Assembly (NCBI GenBank): GCA_963555705.1
Contig: OY743184.1
Span: 30,073,614 to 30,137,613 of the forward strand
Direction of reading: 5' to 3'
DNA: 64,000 nucleotides
DNA from: Ligustrum vulgare
Taxonomy: Eukaryota; Streptophyta; Magnoliopsida; Lamiales; Oleaceae
In this document: positions 44,499-59,939 of the stretch, one piece after another
Layout: each line of letters begins with the position of its first letter
Position numbering within the stretch: position 1 is the first letter of the stretch
Notes under the pieces: model-generated
The model's database searches: none
Told to the model about the DNA's origin: nothing
What the model saw: the letters and a program-made list of their open reading frames with translations, nothing else
Made by a program: the position numbers and the translations under genes

Positions 44499-47400
44499 AA
44501 ATATTTCCAATACAAATATAATCTAAACTCTTCAGTTTCTCCCTAAATAATATTTTAAATAAAATCAACAACTCTCATATAATTTATAATTTATAATACG
44601 TCCTTCAATTAAGGTAAAAATGTACTTCTTGAATTAATTTTTCACATGCGTATAACAATTTTATTTTTTTTTTTAAAAAAAAAAAACTACATCGAAAAGG
44701 CCTTAAAGAGAGATTTTTTTTATATATTACTTTACCCTCAAACCTTGTTTGGAGTATTTTACCCTCGCATCTTTTTAATAATTTCATATTGACCCTTAGT
44801 TTTAATTAATGTACCCTTTTATTATTTTATTTCTTTTTATTTTCGTATTGTCAAAAAAAATATTTTTCAGACATATATAACCTAAATTCTTCACCTTCTA
44901 AACAAAAAAATATTTTAAATAAAACCAACAACTCGCATATAATTCATGGTTTCTAATACGTCATTCAATTAATGAGAGAAAATGAAAAATGTGTACTTCT
45001 TTAATTAATTTTTTTTACATAAATATATTAATTTTTTTTTTACCCTCAGACCTTTTGGATTGTATTACCCCCACATATTTTTAATAATTTCATATTCACA
45101 CTTTGTTTTAATTAATGTAAATTTTTTAATATTTTATTTCTTCTTATTTTTGTATTATGTCAATATAAATATTTCTCATCCTAATATAATCTAAACTCTT
45201 CAGTTCCTCTCTAAAAAAACATTTTAAATAAAATCAACAGCTCTCGTATAATTTATGGTTTCTAATATATCATTCAATTAATGAGAGAAAAAGAAAAAGT
45301 GTGTACTTCTTGAATTGATTTTTTCACATGCAATTAACATTTTAAAAAAAAAAAAACTACATCGGAATGGCCTTAATGGGAGAAACTTTTTTTTTATTAT
45401 TTTACCCTCAAAACTTTTTTGGAGTATTTCACCCTCGCATCCTTTTAATAATTTCATATTCACCCTTAGTTTTAATTAATGTATCCTTTTTAATATTTTA
45501 TTTCTTTTTATTTTTCGTATTATCAAAAAAAAAATATTTCTCATACATATAATAATATAAACTCTTCACTTTGTCAATAAAAAAATATTTTAAATAAAAT
45601 CACAAACTCTCATATAATTCATGGTTTCTAATACGTCCTTCAATTAATGAGAGAAAAAGAAAAATGTATACTTCTTTAATTAATATTTTTACATAAATAT
45701 ACTATTTTTTTTTTACCATCAAACCTTTTTTGGAGTGTTTTACCCTCACATCTTTTTAATAATTTCATATTCACCCTTTGTTTTAATTAATGTACATTTT
45801 TTCATATTTTATTTCTTTTTATTTTCTTATTATCAATATAAATATTTCTCATACAAATATAATCTAAACTCTTCACTTCCTCAATAAAAGATTTTTAAAT
45901 AATATTAACAACTCTCGTATACTTTTTGGTACCTAATACGTCCTTCAATTAAAGAGAGAAAAAGAAAAAATGTGAACTTCTTGAATTAATTTTTTCACAA
46001 GCATAAAGAAAAAAAAAATCTACAGCGGAAAGGCCTTAAAGGGAAAAACTTTTTTATATTATCTTACCCCAAAACTTTTTTGCGAGTATTTTACCCTCGC
46101 ATCTTTTTAATAATTTCATATTCAACCTTTGTTTTAATTAATGTACATTTTTTAATATTTTGTTTCTTTTTATTTTCGTATTGTCAATATAAATATTTCT
46201 CATACAAATATAATCTAAACTCTTTACTTCCAAACTAAAAAACATTTTAAATAAAATCAACAACTCTCATATAATTTATGGTTTCTAATGCGTCCTTCAA
46301 TTAATGAGAGAAAAAGAAAAAAATTGTACTTCTTGAATTAATTTTTTCACATGCATTTAAAAATTTTATTTTAAAAAAAAAAAATACGTCAGAAAGGCCG
46401 TAATGGGAGAAACTTATTTTTATTATTTTACCCTCAACCCTTTTTTGGAGTATTTTACCCTCGCATCTTTTTAATAATTTTATATTCATCCTAAGTTTTA
46501 ATTAATTTACCCTTTTAATATTTTATTTCTTTTTATTTTCGTATTGTAAAAAAAAAAATCGCATACATATATAATATAAACTCCTCACTTCCTCACTAAA
46601 AAATGTTTTAAATAAAATCAAACAACTCTCATATAATTTATGGTTTCTAATACGTCCTTCAATTAATGAGAGAAAAAGAAAAATGTGTACTTCTTGAATT
46701 AATTTTTTTTTACATAAATATACTATTTTTTTTTTTTTACCCTCAAACCTTATTTGGAATGTTTTACCCTCACATCTTTTTAATAATTTCATATTCACCC
46801 TTTGTTTTAATTAATGTATATTTTTTAATTTTTTTTTTTTTGTATTGTCAATATAAATATTTCTCTTACAAATATAATCTAAACTCTTCACTTCCTCACT
46901 AAAAAACAATTTAAATAAATTCAACAACTCTCGTATAATTTATGATTTCTAATATGTCCTTCAATTAATGAGAGAAAAAAAAAATGTGTACTTCTTTAAT
47001 TAATTTTTTTTACATAAATATACTAATTTTTTTTTTTTTTTACCCTCAAACCTTTTTTGGACTGTTTTACCCTCACATCTTTTTAATAATTTCATATTCA
47101 CCCTTTGTTTTAATTAATGTACAATTTTTAATATTTTATTTCTTTTTATTTTCTTATTATCAATATAAATATTTCTCATACAAATATAATCTAAACTCTT
47201 CACTTCCTCACTAAAAAACATTTTAAATAAAATCAACAACTCTTCTATAATTTGTGGTTTCTAATACATAGTTCAATTAATGAGAGAAAAAGAAAAAAAA
47301 AATGTGAACTTCTTGAATTAATTTTTTCACAGGCAAAAAACAATATTGTTTAAAAAGAAAAAAATCTACAGCGGAAAGGCCTTAAGGGGAAAAACGTTTT

Positions 47401-47767
47401 TTTATTATTTTACCCTCAAAACTTTTTTGGAGTATTTTACCCTCGCATTTTTTTAAAAATTTCATATTCAGCCTTGGTCTTAATTAATGTATCCTTTTTA
47501 TTTTTTATTTCTTTTTATTTTCGTATTATCAAAAAAATTATTTCTCATACATATATAATCTAAACTCTTCACTTTGTCAATAAAAAAATATTTTAAATAA
47601 AATCATAAACTCTCATATAATTCATGGTTTCTAATACATCCTTCAGTTAATGAAAGAAAAAGAAAAATGTGTACTTCTTTAATTAATTTTTTTACATAAA
47701 AATACTAATTTTTTTTTACCCTCAAACCTTTTTTGGAGTGTTTTACCCTCACATCTTTTTAATAATT

Positions 47768-47997
47768 TCATATTCACCCTTTGTTTTAATTAATGTACAT
47801 TTTTTCATATTTTATTTCTTTTTATTTTCTTGTTATCAATATAAATATTTCTCATACAAATATAATCTAAACTCTTCACTTCCTCACTGAAAAATATTTT
47901 AAACAAAATCAAAAACTCCCATATAATTTGTGGTTCCTAATACGTCCATCAATTAATGAGAGAGAAAGAAAAAATGTGAACTTCTTGAATTAATAAT
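47768..47997 (+). repeat. Deleted satellite monomer of about 229 bp
   Basis: At about 47990 the text passes from ACTTCTTGAATTAA directly to TAATTTCATATTCATCC, skipping the TTTTACCCTC part found between these sites in all other monomers. It is an internal deletion by joining at the shared TTAAT. Confidence 0.75.
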
Positions 47998-50900
47998 TTC
48001 ATATTCATCCTTAGTTTTAATTAATTTACCCTTTTAATATTTTATTTCTTGTTATTTTCGTATTGTGAAAAAAAAAATTTGCATACATATAAAATATAAA
48101 CTCTTCACTTTCACAACAAAAAAATATTTTAGATAAAATCAATAACTCTCATATAATTTATGGTTTCTAATACGTCCTTTAATTAATGAGAGGGAAAGAA
48201 AATGTGTACTTCTTGAATTAATTTTTTTACATAAATATACTAATTTTTTTTTTACCCTCAAACCTTTTCTAGAGTGTTTTACCCTCTCATCTTTTCAATA
48301 GTTTCATATTCACCCTTTTTTTAATTAATGTACATTTTTTAGTAATTTATTTCTTTTTTTTCATATTGTCAATATAAATATTTCTCTTACAAATATAATT
48401 TAAACTCTTCACTTCCTCACTAAAAAACATTTTAAATAAAATCAACAACTCTCGTATAATTTGTGGTTTCTAATACATAGTTCAATTAATGAGAGAAAAA
48501 GAGAAATATGAACTTTTTTAAATTAAATTTTTCACAAGCAAAAAAAATATTTTTTTAAAAAAAAAAAAAAATCTACAGCGGAAAGGCCTTAAAGGGAAAA
48601 AAAATTTATTATCTTACCGTAAAACTTTTTGGGAGTATTTTACTCTCGCATCTTTTTAATAATTTCTTATTCACCCTTCGTTTTAATTAATGTACTTTTT
48701 TTAATATTTTATTTCTTTCTATTTTCGTATTTTCAATATAAATAGTTCTCATCCAAATATAATCTAAACTTTTCACTTCCTCACTAGAAAACATTTTAAA
48801 TAAAAGCAACAACTCTCATATAATTTATGGTTTCCAATACGTCCTTCAATTAATGAGAGAAAAAGAAAAAGTTTGTACTTCTTGAATTAAGTTTTTAACA
48901 TGCATTTAACAATTTTATTTTAAAAAAAAAAAAAAAACTATATCGGAAAGGCCTTAATGGGAGAAACTTATTTTTATTATTTTACCCTCAAACCTTTTTT
49001 AGAGTATTTTACCCTCGCATCTTTTTAAGAATTTCATATTCACCCTTAATTTTAACTAATGTACCCTTTTAATATTTTATTTCTTTTTATTTTCGTATTG
49101 TCAAAGAAAAAAATATTTCACTTACATATATAATCTAAACTCTTCACTTTCTCAACAAAAAAATATTTTAAATAAAATCAACAACTCTCATATAATTTAT
49201 GGTTTCTAATACATAGTTCAATTAATGAGAGAAAAAGAAAAATGTGTACTTCTTGAATTAATTTCTTTACATAAATATACTATTTTTTTTTTTTTTACCC
49301 TCGAACCTTTTTTGGAGTGTTTTACCATCGTATCTTTTTAATAATTTCATATTCACGCTTTGTTTTAATTAATGTAAATTTTTTAATTTTTTATTTTATT
49401 TTTATTTTCGTATTGTCAATATAAATATTTCTCTTACAAATATAATCTAATCTCTTCACTTCCTAACTAAAAACATTTTAAATAAAATCAACAACTCTCG
49501 TATAATTTGCGGTTTGTAATACATCGTTCAATTAATGAGAGAAAAAGAAAAATGTGAACTTCTAGAATTAATTTTTTCACTAGCATAAAACAATATTTTT
49601 TTTTAAAAAAAAAAAGAAAATCTACAGCAGAAATGCCTTAAAGGGATAAACTATTTTTTATTATCGTACCCTAAAACCTTTTTGGGAGTATTTTACTCTT
49701 GCATCTTTTTAATAATTTCATATTCACCCTTTGTTTTAATTAATGTACATGTTTTTAATATTTTATTTCTTTTTATTTTTGTATTGTCAATATAAATATT
49801 TTTCATACAAATATAATCTAAACTCTTCACTTCCTCACTAAAAAATATTTTAAATAAAATCAAGAACTCTCGTATAATTTGTGGTTTATAATACGTCCTT
49901 CAATTAATGAGAGAAAAAGAAAAAATGTGAACTTCTTGAATTAATTTTTTCACAAGCAGAAAACAATTTTTTTTTAAAATAAAAATCTCCAACGAAAAGG
50001 CCTTAAAGGGAAAAACTTTTTTTTATTATCTTACCCGAAAACCTTTTTGAGAGTATTTTACCCTCGCATCTTTTTAATAATTTCATATTCACCATTTGTT
50101 TTAATTAATGTGCATTTTTAATATTTTATTTCTTTCTATTTTCATATTTTCAATATAAATACTTCTCATCCTAATATAATATTAACTCTTCACTTCCTCA
50201 CTAAAAAATATTTTAAATAAAAGCAACAACTCTCATATAATTTATGGTTTCTAATACATCCTTCAATTAATGAGAGAAAAAGAAAAAGCGTGTACTTCTT
50301 GAATTAATTTTTTAACATGCATTTAACAATTTTATTTAAAAAAAAAACTATATCGGAAAGGCCTTAATGGGAGAAACTTATTTTTATTATTTTACCCTCA
50401 AACCTTTTTTGGAGAATTTTACCCTCGCATCTTTTTTAATAATTTCATATTTACCCTTAGTTTTAATTAATGTATCCTTTTAATGTTTTATTTCTTTTCA
50501 TTTTCGTATTGTCAAAGAAAAAATATTTTGCATACATATATAATCTAAACTCTTCACCTTCAAAACAAAAAAAAAAAATATTTTAAATAAAATCAACAAC
50601 TTGCATATAATTTATGATTTCTAATACGTCCTTCAATTAATGAGAAAAAAAGAAAAAAGTGTACTTCTTGAATTAATTTTTTTACATAAATAGACTAATT
50701 TTTTTTGTACCTTCAGACCTTTTGGAGTGTTTTACCCTCACATCCTTTTTTTATAATTTCATATTCACCCTTTGTTTTGATTAATGTACATTTTTTAATA
50801 TTTTATTTTTTTATTTTCTTATTGTCAATATAAATATTTCTCATCCAAATATAATCTAAACTTTTCACTTCCTGACTAAAAAACATTTTAAATAAAATTA

Positions 50901-53900
50901 ACAACTCTCATATAATTTATGGTTTCTAATACGTACTTCAATTAATGAGAGAAAAACAAAAATGTGTACTTCTTGAATTAATTTTTTTACATAAATATAC
51001 TAATTTTTTTTTTACCCTCAAACCTTTTTTGGAGTGTTTTACCCTCGTATCTTTTTAATTATTTCATATTCACCCTTTGTTTTAATTAATGTGCATTTTT
51101 TAATATTTTATTTCTTTTTATTTTCGTATTGTCAACATGAATATTTCTCTTACAAATATAATCTAAACTCTTCACTTCCTCACTAAAAAACATTTTAAAT
51201 AAAATCAACAACTCTCGTACAATTTATGATTTCTAATACGTCCTTCAATTAATGAAAGAAAAATAAAAAAAAGTGTGTACTTCTTGAATTAATTTTTTCA
51301 CATGCATTTAACAAAAAAAAATTTAAAAAAAAACTACATCGGAAAGGCCTTAATGGGAGAAACTTTTTTTTATTGTTTTACCCTCAAACCTTTTTTGGAG
51401 TATTTTACCATCGCATCTTTTTAATAATTTCATATTCACCTTTAGTTTTAATTAACGTACCCTTTTCAATATTTTATTTCCTTTATTTTCGTATTGTCAA
51501 AAAAAATATTTCCCATACATATATAATCTAAATTCTTCACCTTCTATACAAACAAATATTTTAAATAAAATCAACAACAAGCATATAATATATGGCTTCT
51601 AATACGTCCTTCAATTAATGAGAGAAAAAGAAAAAGTGTGTACTTTTCGAATTAATTTTTTAACATACATTTAACAATTTAAAAAAAAAAAAAAAACTAC
51701 ATCGGAAAGGCCTTAATGGGAGAAACTTATTTTTTTTATTTTACCCCAAACCTTTTTGAGTATTTTACCCTTTGCATCTTTTTAATAATATCATATTCAC
51801 CCTTAGTTATAATTAATGTAACCTTTTAATATTTTATTTCTTTTTATTTTCGTATTGTCAAAAAAAAAATATTTCGCATACAAATATAATCTAAACTCGT
51901 CACTTTCTCAACAAAAAAAATATTTTAAATAAAATCAACAACTATCATAGAATTTATGGTTTCTAATACTTAATTCGATTAATGAGAGAAAAAGAAAAAT
52001 GTGTACATCTTAAATTAATTTCTTTACATAAATGCGCTAATTTTTTTTTTTACCCTCAAACCTTTTTAGAGTGTTTTACCCTCGCATCTTTTTAATAATT
52101 TCATATTTATCCTTAGTTTTAATTAATGTACTCTTTTTAAAATTTTATTTCTTTTTATTTTTGTATTATCAAAAAAAATATTTCCCATACATATATTATC
52201 TAAACTCTTCACTTTCTCACAAAATATTATTTTATATAAAATCAACAACTCTCATATAATTTATGGTTTATAATACGTCCTTCAATTAATGAATGAAAAA
52301 AAAATGTACTTGAATTAATTTTTTCACATGCGTATAACAATTTTTTTTTTTTTTTTTAAAAAAAAGCTACATCAAAAAGGCCTTAAAGAGAGATTTTTTT
52401 TTTTTATATTATTTTACCCTCAAACCTTGTTTGGAGTATTTTACCCTCGCGTCTTTTTAATAATTTCATATTCACCCCTAGTTTCAATTAATGTACACTT
52501 TTTATTATTTTATTTCTTTTTATTTTCGTAAAAAAATATTTTTCAGACATATATAATCTAAACTCTTCACCTTCTACACAAAAAAATATTTTAATTAAAA
52601 TCAACAACTCGCATATAATTCATGGTTTCTAATACGCCCTTCAATTAATGAGAGAAAAAGAAAAATGTGTACTTCTTTAATTAATTTTTTTACATAAATT
52701 TATTAATTTTTTTTACCCTGAGACCTTTTGGATTGTATTGCCCTCACATATTTTTAATAATTTCATATTCAGACTTTGCTTTAATTAATGTAATTTTTTT
52801 TAATATTTTATTTCTTTTTATTTTTGCATTGTCAATATAAATATTTCTCATACAAATATAATCTAAACTCTTCACTTCGTCTCTAAAAAACATTTTAAAT
52901 AAAATCAACAACTCTCGTATAATTTATGGTTTTGAATACGTCCTTCAATTAATGAGAGAAAAAGAAAAAGTTTGTACTTCTTGAATTAGTTTTTTCACAT
53001 GCATTTAACAAATTTTTTTTTAAAAAAATAAAACTACATCGGAAATGTCTTAATGGGAGAAACTTTTTTTTATTATTTTACCCTCAAAGCTTTTTTAGAG
53101 TATTTTTCCCTCGCGTCTTTTTAATAATTTCATATTCACCCTTAGTTTTATTAATGTATCCTTTTTAATTTTTTATTTCATTTTATGTTCGTATTATCAA
53201 AAAAAATATTTCTCATACATATATAATATAAACTCTTCACTTTATCAATAAAAAAATATTTTAAATAAAATCACAAACTCTCATATAATTCATGGTTTCT
53301 AATACGTCCTTCAATTAATGAAAGAAAAAGAAAAATGTGTACTTCTTTAATTAATTTTTTTACATAAATATACTAATTTTTTTTTTTTACCCTCAAACCT
53401 TTTTTGGAGTGTTTTACCCTCACATCTTTTTAATAATTTCATATTCACCCTTTGTTTTAATTAATGTACATTTTTTCATATTTTATTTCTTTTTATTTTC
53501 TTATTATCAATATAAATATTTCTCATACAAATATAATCTAAACTCTTCAATTCCTCACTGAAAAATATTTTAAATAAAATCAACAACTCTCATATAATTT
53601 GTGGTTCCTAATACGTCCTTCAATTAATGAGAGAAAAAGAAAAAATTTGAACTTCTTGAATTAATTTTTTCACAAGCATAAAAAAAATTTAAAAAAAAAA
53701 AAAAAAAAATCTAAAGCGAAAAGGGCTTAAAGGGAAAAACTTTTTTTATATTATCTTACCCTAAAACCTTTTTGCGAGTATTTTATCATCACATCTTTTT
53801 AATAATTTCATATTCAACCTTTGCTTTAATTAATGTACATTTTTTAATATTTTATTTCTTTTTATTTTTGTATTGTCAATATAAATATTTCTCATACAAA

Positions 53901-56900
53901 TATATTCTAAACTCTTTACTTAAAAACTAAAAAACATTTTAAATAAAATCAACAACTCTCATATAATTTATGGTTTCTAATACGTCCTTCAATTAATGAG
54001 AGAAAAAGAAAAAAAATTGTACTTCTTGAATTAATTTTTTCACATGCATTTAACAATTTTATTTTTTTAAAAAAATAAGTCGGAAATGCTTTAATGGGAG
54101 AAACTTATTTTTATTATTTTACCCTCAAATTTTTTTTGGAGCATTTTACCCTCGCATCTTTTTAATAATTTCATATTCATCCTTAGTTTTAATTAATTTA
54201 CCCTTTTAATATTTTATTTCTTGTTATTTTCGTATTGTCAAAAAAAAAATCGCATACATATATAATATAAACTCTTCACTTTCTCAACAAAAAAATATTT
54301 TAAATAAAATCAATAACTCTCATATAATTTATGGTTTCTAATATGTCCTTTAGATAATGAGAGAGAAAGAAAAATGTGTACTTCTTGAATTAATTTTTTT
54401 ACATAAATATACTAATTTTTTTTTTTACCCTCAAACCTTTTCTCGAGTGTTTTACCCTCGCATCTTTTTAATAATTTCATATTCACCCTTTTTTTTAATT
54501 AATGTACATTTTTTAATATTTTATTTCTTTTTTTTTCATATTGTCAATATAAATATTTCTCATCCAAATATAATCTAAACTCTTCACTTTCTCAGCAAAA
54601 AAATTATTTTAAATAAAATCAACAACTCTCATATAATTTATGGTTTCTAATACTTAGTTCAATTAATGAGAGAAAAAGAAAAATGTGTACTTCTTGAATT
54701 AATTTCTTTACATAAATATACTAATTTTTTTTTTACCCTCATACCTTTTTTGGAGTGTTTTCCCTCACATCTTTTTAATAATTTCATATTCACGCTGTGT
54801 TTCAATTAATGTACATTTTTTAATATTTTATTTCTTTTTATTTTCATATTGTCAATATAAGTATTTCTCTTACAAATATAATCTAAACTCTTCACTTCCT
54901 CACTAAAAACATTTTAAATAAAATCAACAACTCTCGTATAATTTGTGGTTTCTAATACATCGTTCAATTAACGAGAGAAAAAGAAAAAAATGTGAACTTC
55001 TTGAATTAATTTTTTCACAAGCATAAAACAATATTTTTTTTTAAAAAAAAAAATCTATAGCGGAAAGGCCTTAAAGAGATAAACTTTTTTTTTATTATCT
55101 TACCCTAAAACCTTTTTTGGAGTATTTTACCCTCCCATCTTTTTAATAATTTCATATTCACCCCTTGTTTTAATTAATGTAAATTTTTGTATTGTCAATA
55201 TAAATATTTCTCATACAAATATAATCTAAACTCTTCACTTCCTCACTAAAAAACATTTTAAATAAAATCAAGAACTTTCTCATAATTTGTGGTTTCTAAA
55301 ACGTCTTTCAATTAATGAGAGAAAAAGAAAAAATGTGAACTTCTTGAATTAATTTTTTCACAAGCGGAAAACAATTTTTTTTTAAAATAAAAATCTACAG
55401 CGAAAAGGCCTTAAAGGGAAAAACTTTTTATTTTATTATCTTACCCTAAAACCTTTTTTGGAGTATTTTACCCTCGCATCTTTTTAATAATTTCATATTA
55501 ATCCTTTGTTTTAATTAATATACATTTTTTAATATTTTATTTCTTTCTATTTTCGTATTTTCAATATAAATACTTCTCATCCAAATATAATCTTAACTCT
55601 TCACTTCCTCACTAAAAAACATTTTAAATAAAAGCAACAACTCTCATATAATTTATGGTTTCTAATACGTCTTTCAATTAATGAGAGAAAAAGAAAAAGC
55701 CTGCACTTCTTGAATTAATTTTTAACATGCATTTAACAATTTTATTGTTTAAAAAAAAACTATATCGGAGAGGCCTTAATGGGAGAAACTTATTTTTATT
55801 ATTTTACCCTAAAACCATTTTTGAAGTATTTTACCCTCGCGTCTTTTTAATAATTTCATATTCACCCTTAGTTTTAATTAATGTACCTTTTTAATATTTT
55901 ATTTCTTTTTATTTTCGTATTGTCAAAAAATAAATTTCGCATACATATAATATAAACTAAGACCTTCTCAACAAAAAAATATTTTAAATAAAATCAACAA
56001 CTCTCATATAATATATGGTTTCTAATACGCCCTTCAATTAATGAGAGAAAAAGAAAAAGTGTGTACTTCTTGAATTAATTTTTTCATAAGCATATAACAA
56101 TATTTTTTTAAATAAAACTACATCGGAAAGGCCCTAAAGGGAGGAATTTTTTTTTATTATTTTACCCTCGAACCTTTTTGGGAGTATTTTACCCTCGCAT
56201 CTTTTTAATAATTTCATAACCACCCTTAGTTTCAATTATTGTACACTTTTTAATATTTTATTTCTTTTTATTTTTCGTATTGTCAAAAAAAATATTTCTC
56301 ATACATATATAATCTAAACTCTTCACTTTCTCACTAAATAATATTTTAAATAAAACAAACAACTCTTATAAAATTTATGGTTTATAATACGTCCTTCAAT
56401 TAATGAGAGAAAAAGAAAAAATATGTACTTCTTGAATTAATTTTTTTACATAAATATACTCATTTTTTTTACCCTCAAACTTTTTTGGAGTGTTCTACCC
56501 TCACATCTTTTCAATAATTTCATATTCACCCTTTGTTTTAATTAATGTACATTTTTTAATATCTTATTTCTTTTTATTTTCGTATTTCCAATATAAATAT
56601 TTCTCGTACAAATATCTAAACTCTTCACTTCCTCACAAAAAAATATTTTAAATAAAATCAACAACTCTCATATAATTTATGGTTTCTAATACGTCCTTCA
56701 ATTAATGAGAGAAAAAGAAAAAGTGTGTACTTCTTGAATTAATTTTTTCACAGGCATATAACAATATTTTTTTAAATAGAACTACATCGGAAAGGCCTTA
56801 AAAGGAGAAACTTTTTTTTATTATTATTTTACCCTCGAACAATTTTGGGAGTATTTGACCCTCGCATCATTTTAATAATTTCATAATCACCCTTAGTTTC

Positions 56901-59850
56901 AATTAATGTACACTTTTTAATATTTTATTTCTTTTTATTTTTCGTATTGTCAAAAAAAATATTTCTCATACATATATAATCTAAACTCTTCACTTTCTCA
57001 CTAAATAATATTTTAAATAAAATAAATAACACGCATATAATTTATGGTTTATAATACTTCCTTCAATTAATGAGAGAAAAAGAAAAAATGTGTACTCCTT
57101 GAATTCATTTTTTCACATGCATATATATCAATTTTTTTTTTTTTTAAAAAAAAAAACTACATTGGAAAGGCCTAAAAGGGAGAATCTCTTTTTTATTATT
57201 TTACCCTCAAACCTTTTTGGAGTATTTTACCCTCGCATTATTTCAATAATTTCATATTCACCCTTAGTTTTAATTAAAGTACACTTTTTAATAATTCATT
57301 TCTTTTTATTTTCGTATTGTCAAAAAAAAATTATTTCTCATACATATATAATCTAAACACTTAACTTTCTCAACAAACAAATATTTTAAATAAAATAAAT
57401 AACCCTCATATAATTTATGGTTTATAATACGTTCTTCAATTAATGAGAGAAAAAGAAAAAATGTGTACTTCTTGATTTAATTTTTTTACATAAATGTACT
57501 AATTTTTTTTTTTTACCGTCAAACATTTTTTGAAGTGTTTTACCCTCACATCTTTTTACTAATTTCATATTCACCCTTTGTTTTAATTAATGTACATTTT
57601 TTTAATATTTTATTTCTTTTTATTTTCGTATTGTCAATATAAATATTTCTCGTACAAATATAATCTAAACTCTTCACTTCCTCACTAAAAAAACATTTTA
57701 AATAAAATAACCAACTCTCATATAATTTATGGTTTCTAATACGTCCTTCAATTAATGAGCGAAAAAGAAAAAGTGTGTACTTCTTGAATTAATTTTTTCA
57801 CAAGCATATAACAATATTTTTTTAAATAAAACTACATCGGAAAGGCATTAAAGGGAGAAGCTTTTTTTATTATTATTTTACCCTCGAACCTTTTTGGGAG
57901 TATTTTACCCTCGCATCTTTTTAATAATTTCATAATCACCCTTTGTTTTAATTAATGTACACTTTTTAATATTTTATTTCTTTTTTATTTTTCGTATTGT
58001 CAAAAAAAATATTTTTCATACATATATAATCTAAACTCTTCACTTTCTCACTAAATAATATTTTAAACAAAATAAACAACTCTCATATAATTTATGGTTT
58101 ATAATACGTCCTTCAATTAATGGGAGAAAAAGAAAAAATGTGTACTTCTTGAATTAATTTTTTTACAAAAATATACTAATTTTCCTTTTACCCTCAAACC
58201 TTTTTCGGAGTGTTTTACCCTCACATCTCTTTTAACAATTTCATATTCACACTTTGTGTTTAATTAATGCATATTTTTTAATATTTTATTTCTTTTTATT
58301 TTCGTATTGTCAATATAAATATTTCTTGTACAAATGTAATCTAAACTCTTCACTTCCTCACTAAAAATTATTTTAAATAAAATCAACAACTCTCATATAA
58401 TTTATGATTTCTAATACGTCCTTCAATTAATGAGAGAAAATGAAAAAATGTGTACTCCTTGAATTCATTTTTTCACGTGCATATATATCAATTTTTTTTT
58501 AAAAAAAAAACTACATTGGAAAGGCCTAAAAGGGAGAATCGCTTTTTTTATTATTTTACCATCGAACCTTTTTTTGGAGTATTTTACCCTCGCATTATTT
58601 CAATAATTTCATATTCACCCTTAGTTTTAATTAATGTACACTTTTTAATAATTCATTTCCTTTTATTTTCGTATTGTCAAAAAAAAAAAATTTCTCATAC
58701 ATATATAATCTAAACACTTAACTTTCTCAACAAAAAAATATTTTAAATAAAATAAATAACCCTCATATAATTTATGGTTTGTAATACGTCCTTCAATTAA
58801 TGAGAGAAAAAGAAAAAATGTGTACTTCTTGAATTAACTTTTTTTACATAAATGTACTAATTTATTTTTTACCCTCAAACATTTTTTGGAGTGTTTTACC
58901 CTCACATCTTTTTACTAATTTCATATTCACCCTTTGTTTTAATTATTGTACATTTTTAATATTTTATTTCTTTTTTTTCGTATTGTCAATATAAATATTT
59001 CTTGTACAAATATAATCTAAACTCTTCACTTCCTCACTAAAAAAACGTTTTAAATAAAATAACCAACTCTCATATAATTTATTGTTTCTAATACGTCCTT
59101 TAATTAATGAGAGAAAAAGAAAAAGTGCGTACTTCTTGAATTAATTTTTTCACGAGCATATAACAATACTTTTTTTTAAATAAAACAACATCGGAAAGGC
59201 TTTAAAGGGAGAAGCTTTTTTTTATTATTTTACCCTCGAACCTTTTTGGGAGTGTTTTACCCTTGCATCTTTTTAATAATTTCATAATCACTCTTAGTTT
59301 CAATTAATGTACACTTTTTAATATTTTATTTCTTTTCATTTTTCGTATTGTCAAAAAAAAAAAATGTTTTTCATACATATATAATCTAAACTCTTCACTT
59401 TCTCACTAAATAATATTTTAAACAAAATAAACGACTCTCATATAATTTATGGTTTATAATACGTCCTTCAACTAATGAGAGAAAAAGAAAAATGTGTACT
59501 TCTTGACTTAATTTTTTTATATAAATATACTATTTTTTTTCTTTTTTGTTTTTTACCCTAAAACGTTTTTGGGAGTGTTTTACCCTCACATCTTTTTAAT
59601 AATTTCATATTCACCCTTTGTTTTAATTAATGTACATATTTTAATGTTTTATTTCTTTTTGTTTTCATATTGTCAATATAAATATTTCTCATACAAATAT
59701 AATATAAACTCTTCACTTTCTTACTAAAATATATTTTAAATAAAATCAACAACTCTCGTATAATTTATGGTTTCTAATAAGAACTACAATTAATGAGAGA
59801 AAAATAAAAAAATTGTACTTCTAGAATTAATTTTTTCACATGCATATAAC

Positions 59851-59905
<55 letters not shown>

Positions 59906-59939
59906 ACAACTAAAAGGCCTTAAAGGGAGAAACTTTTTT

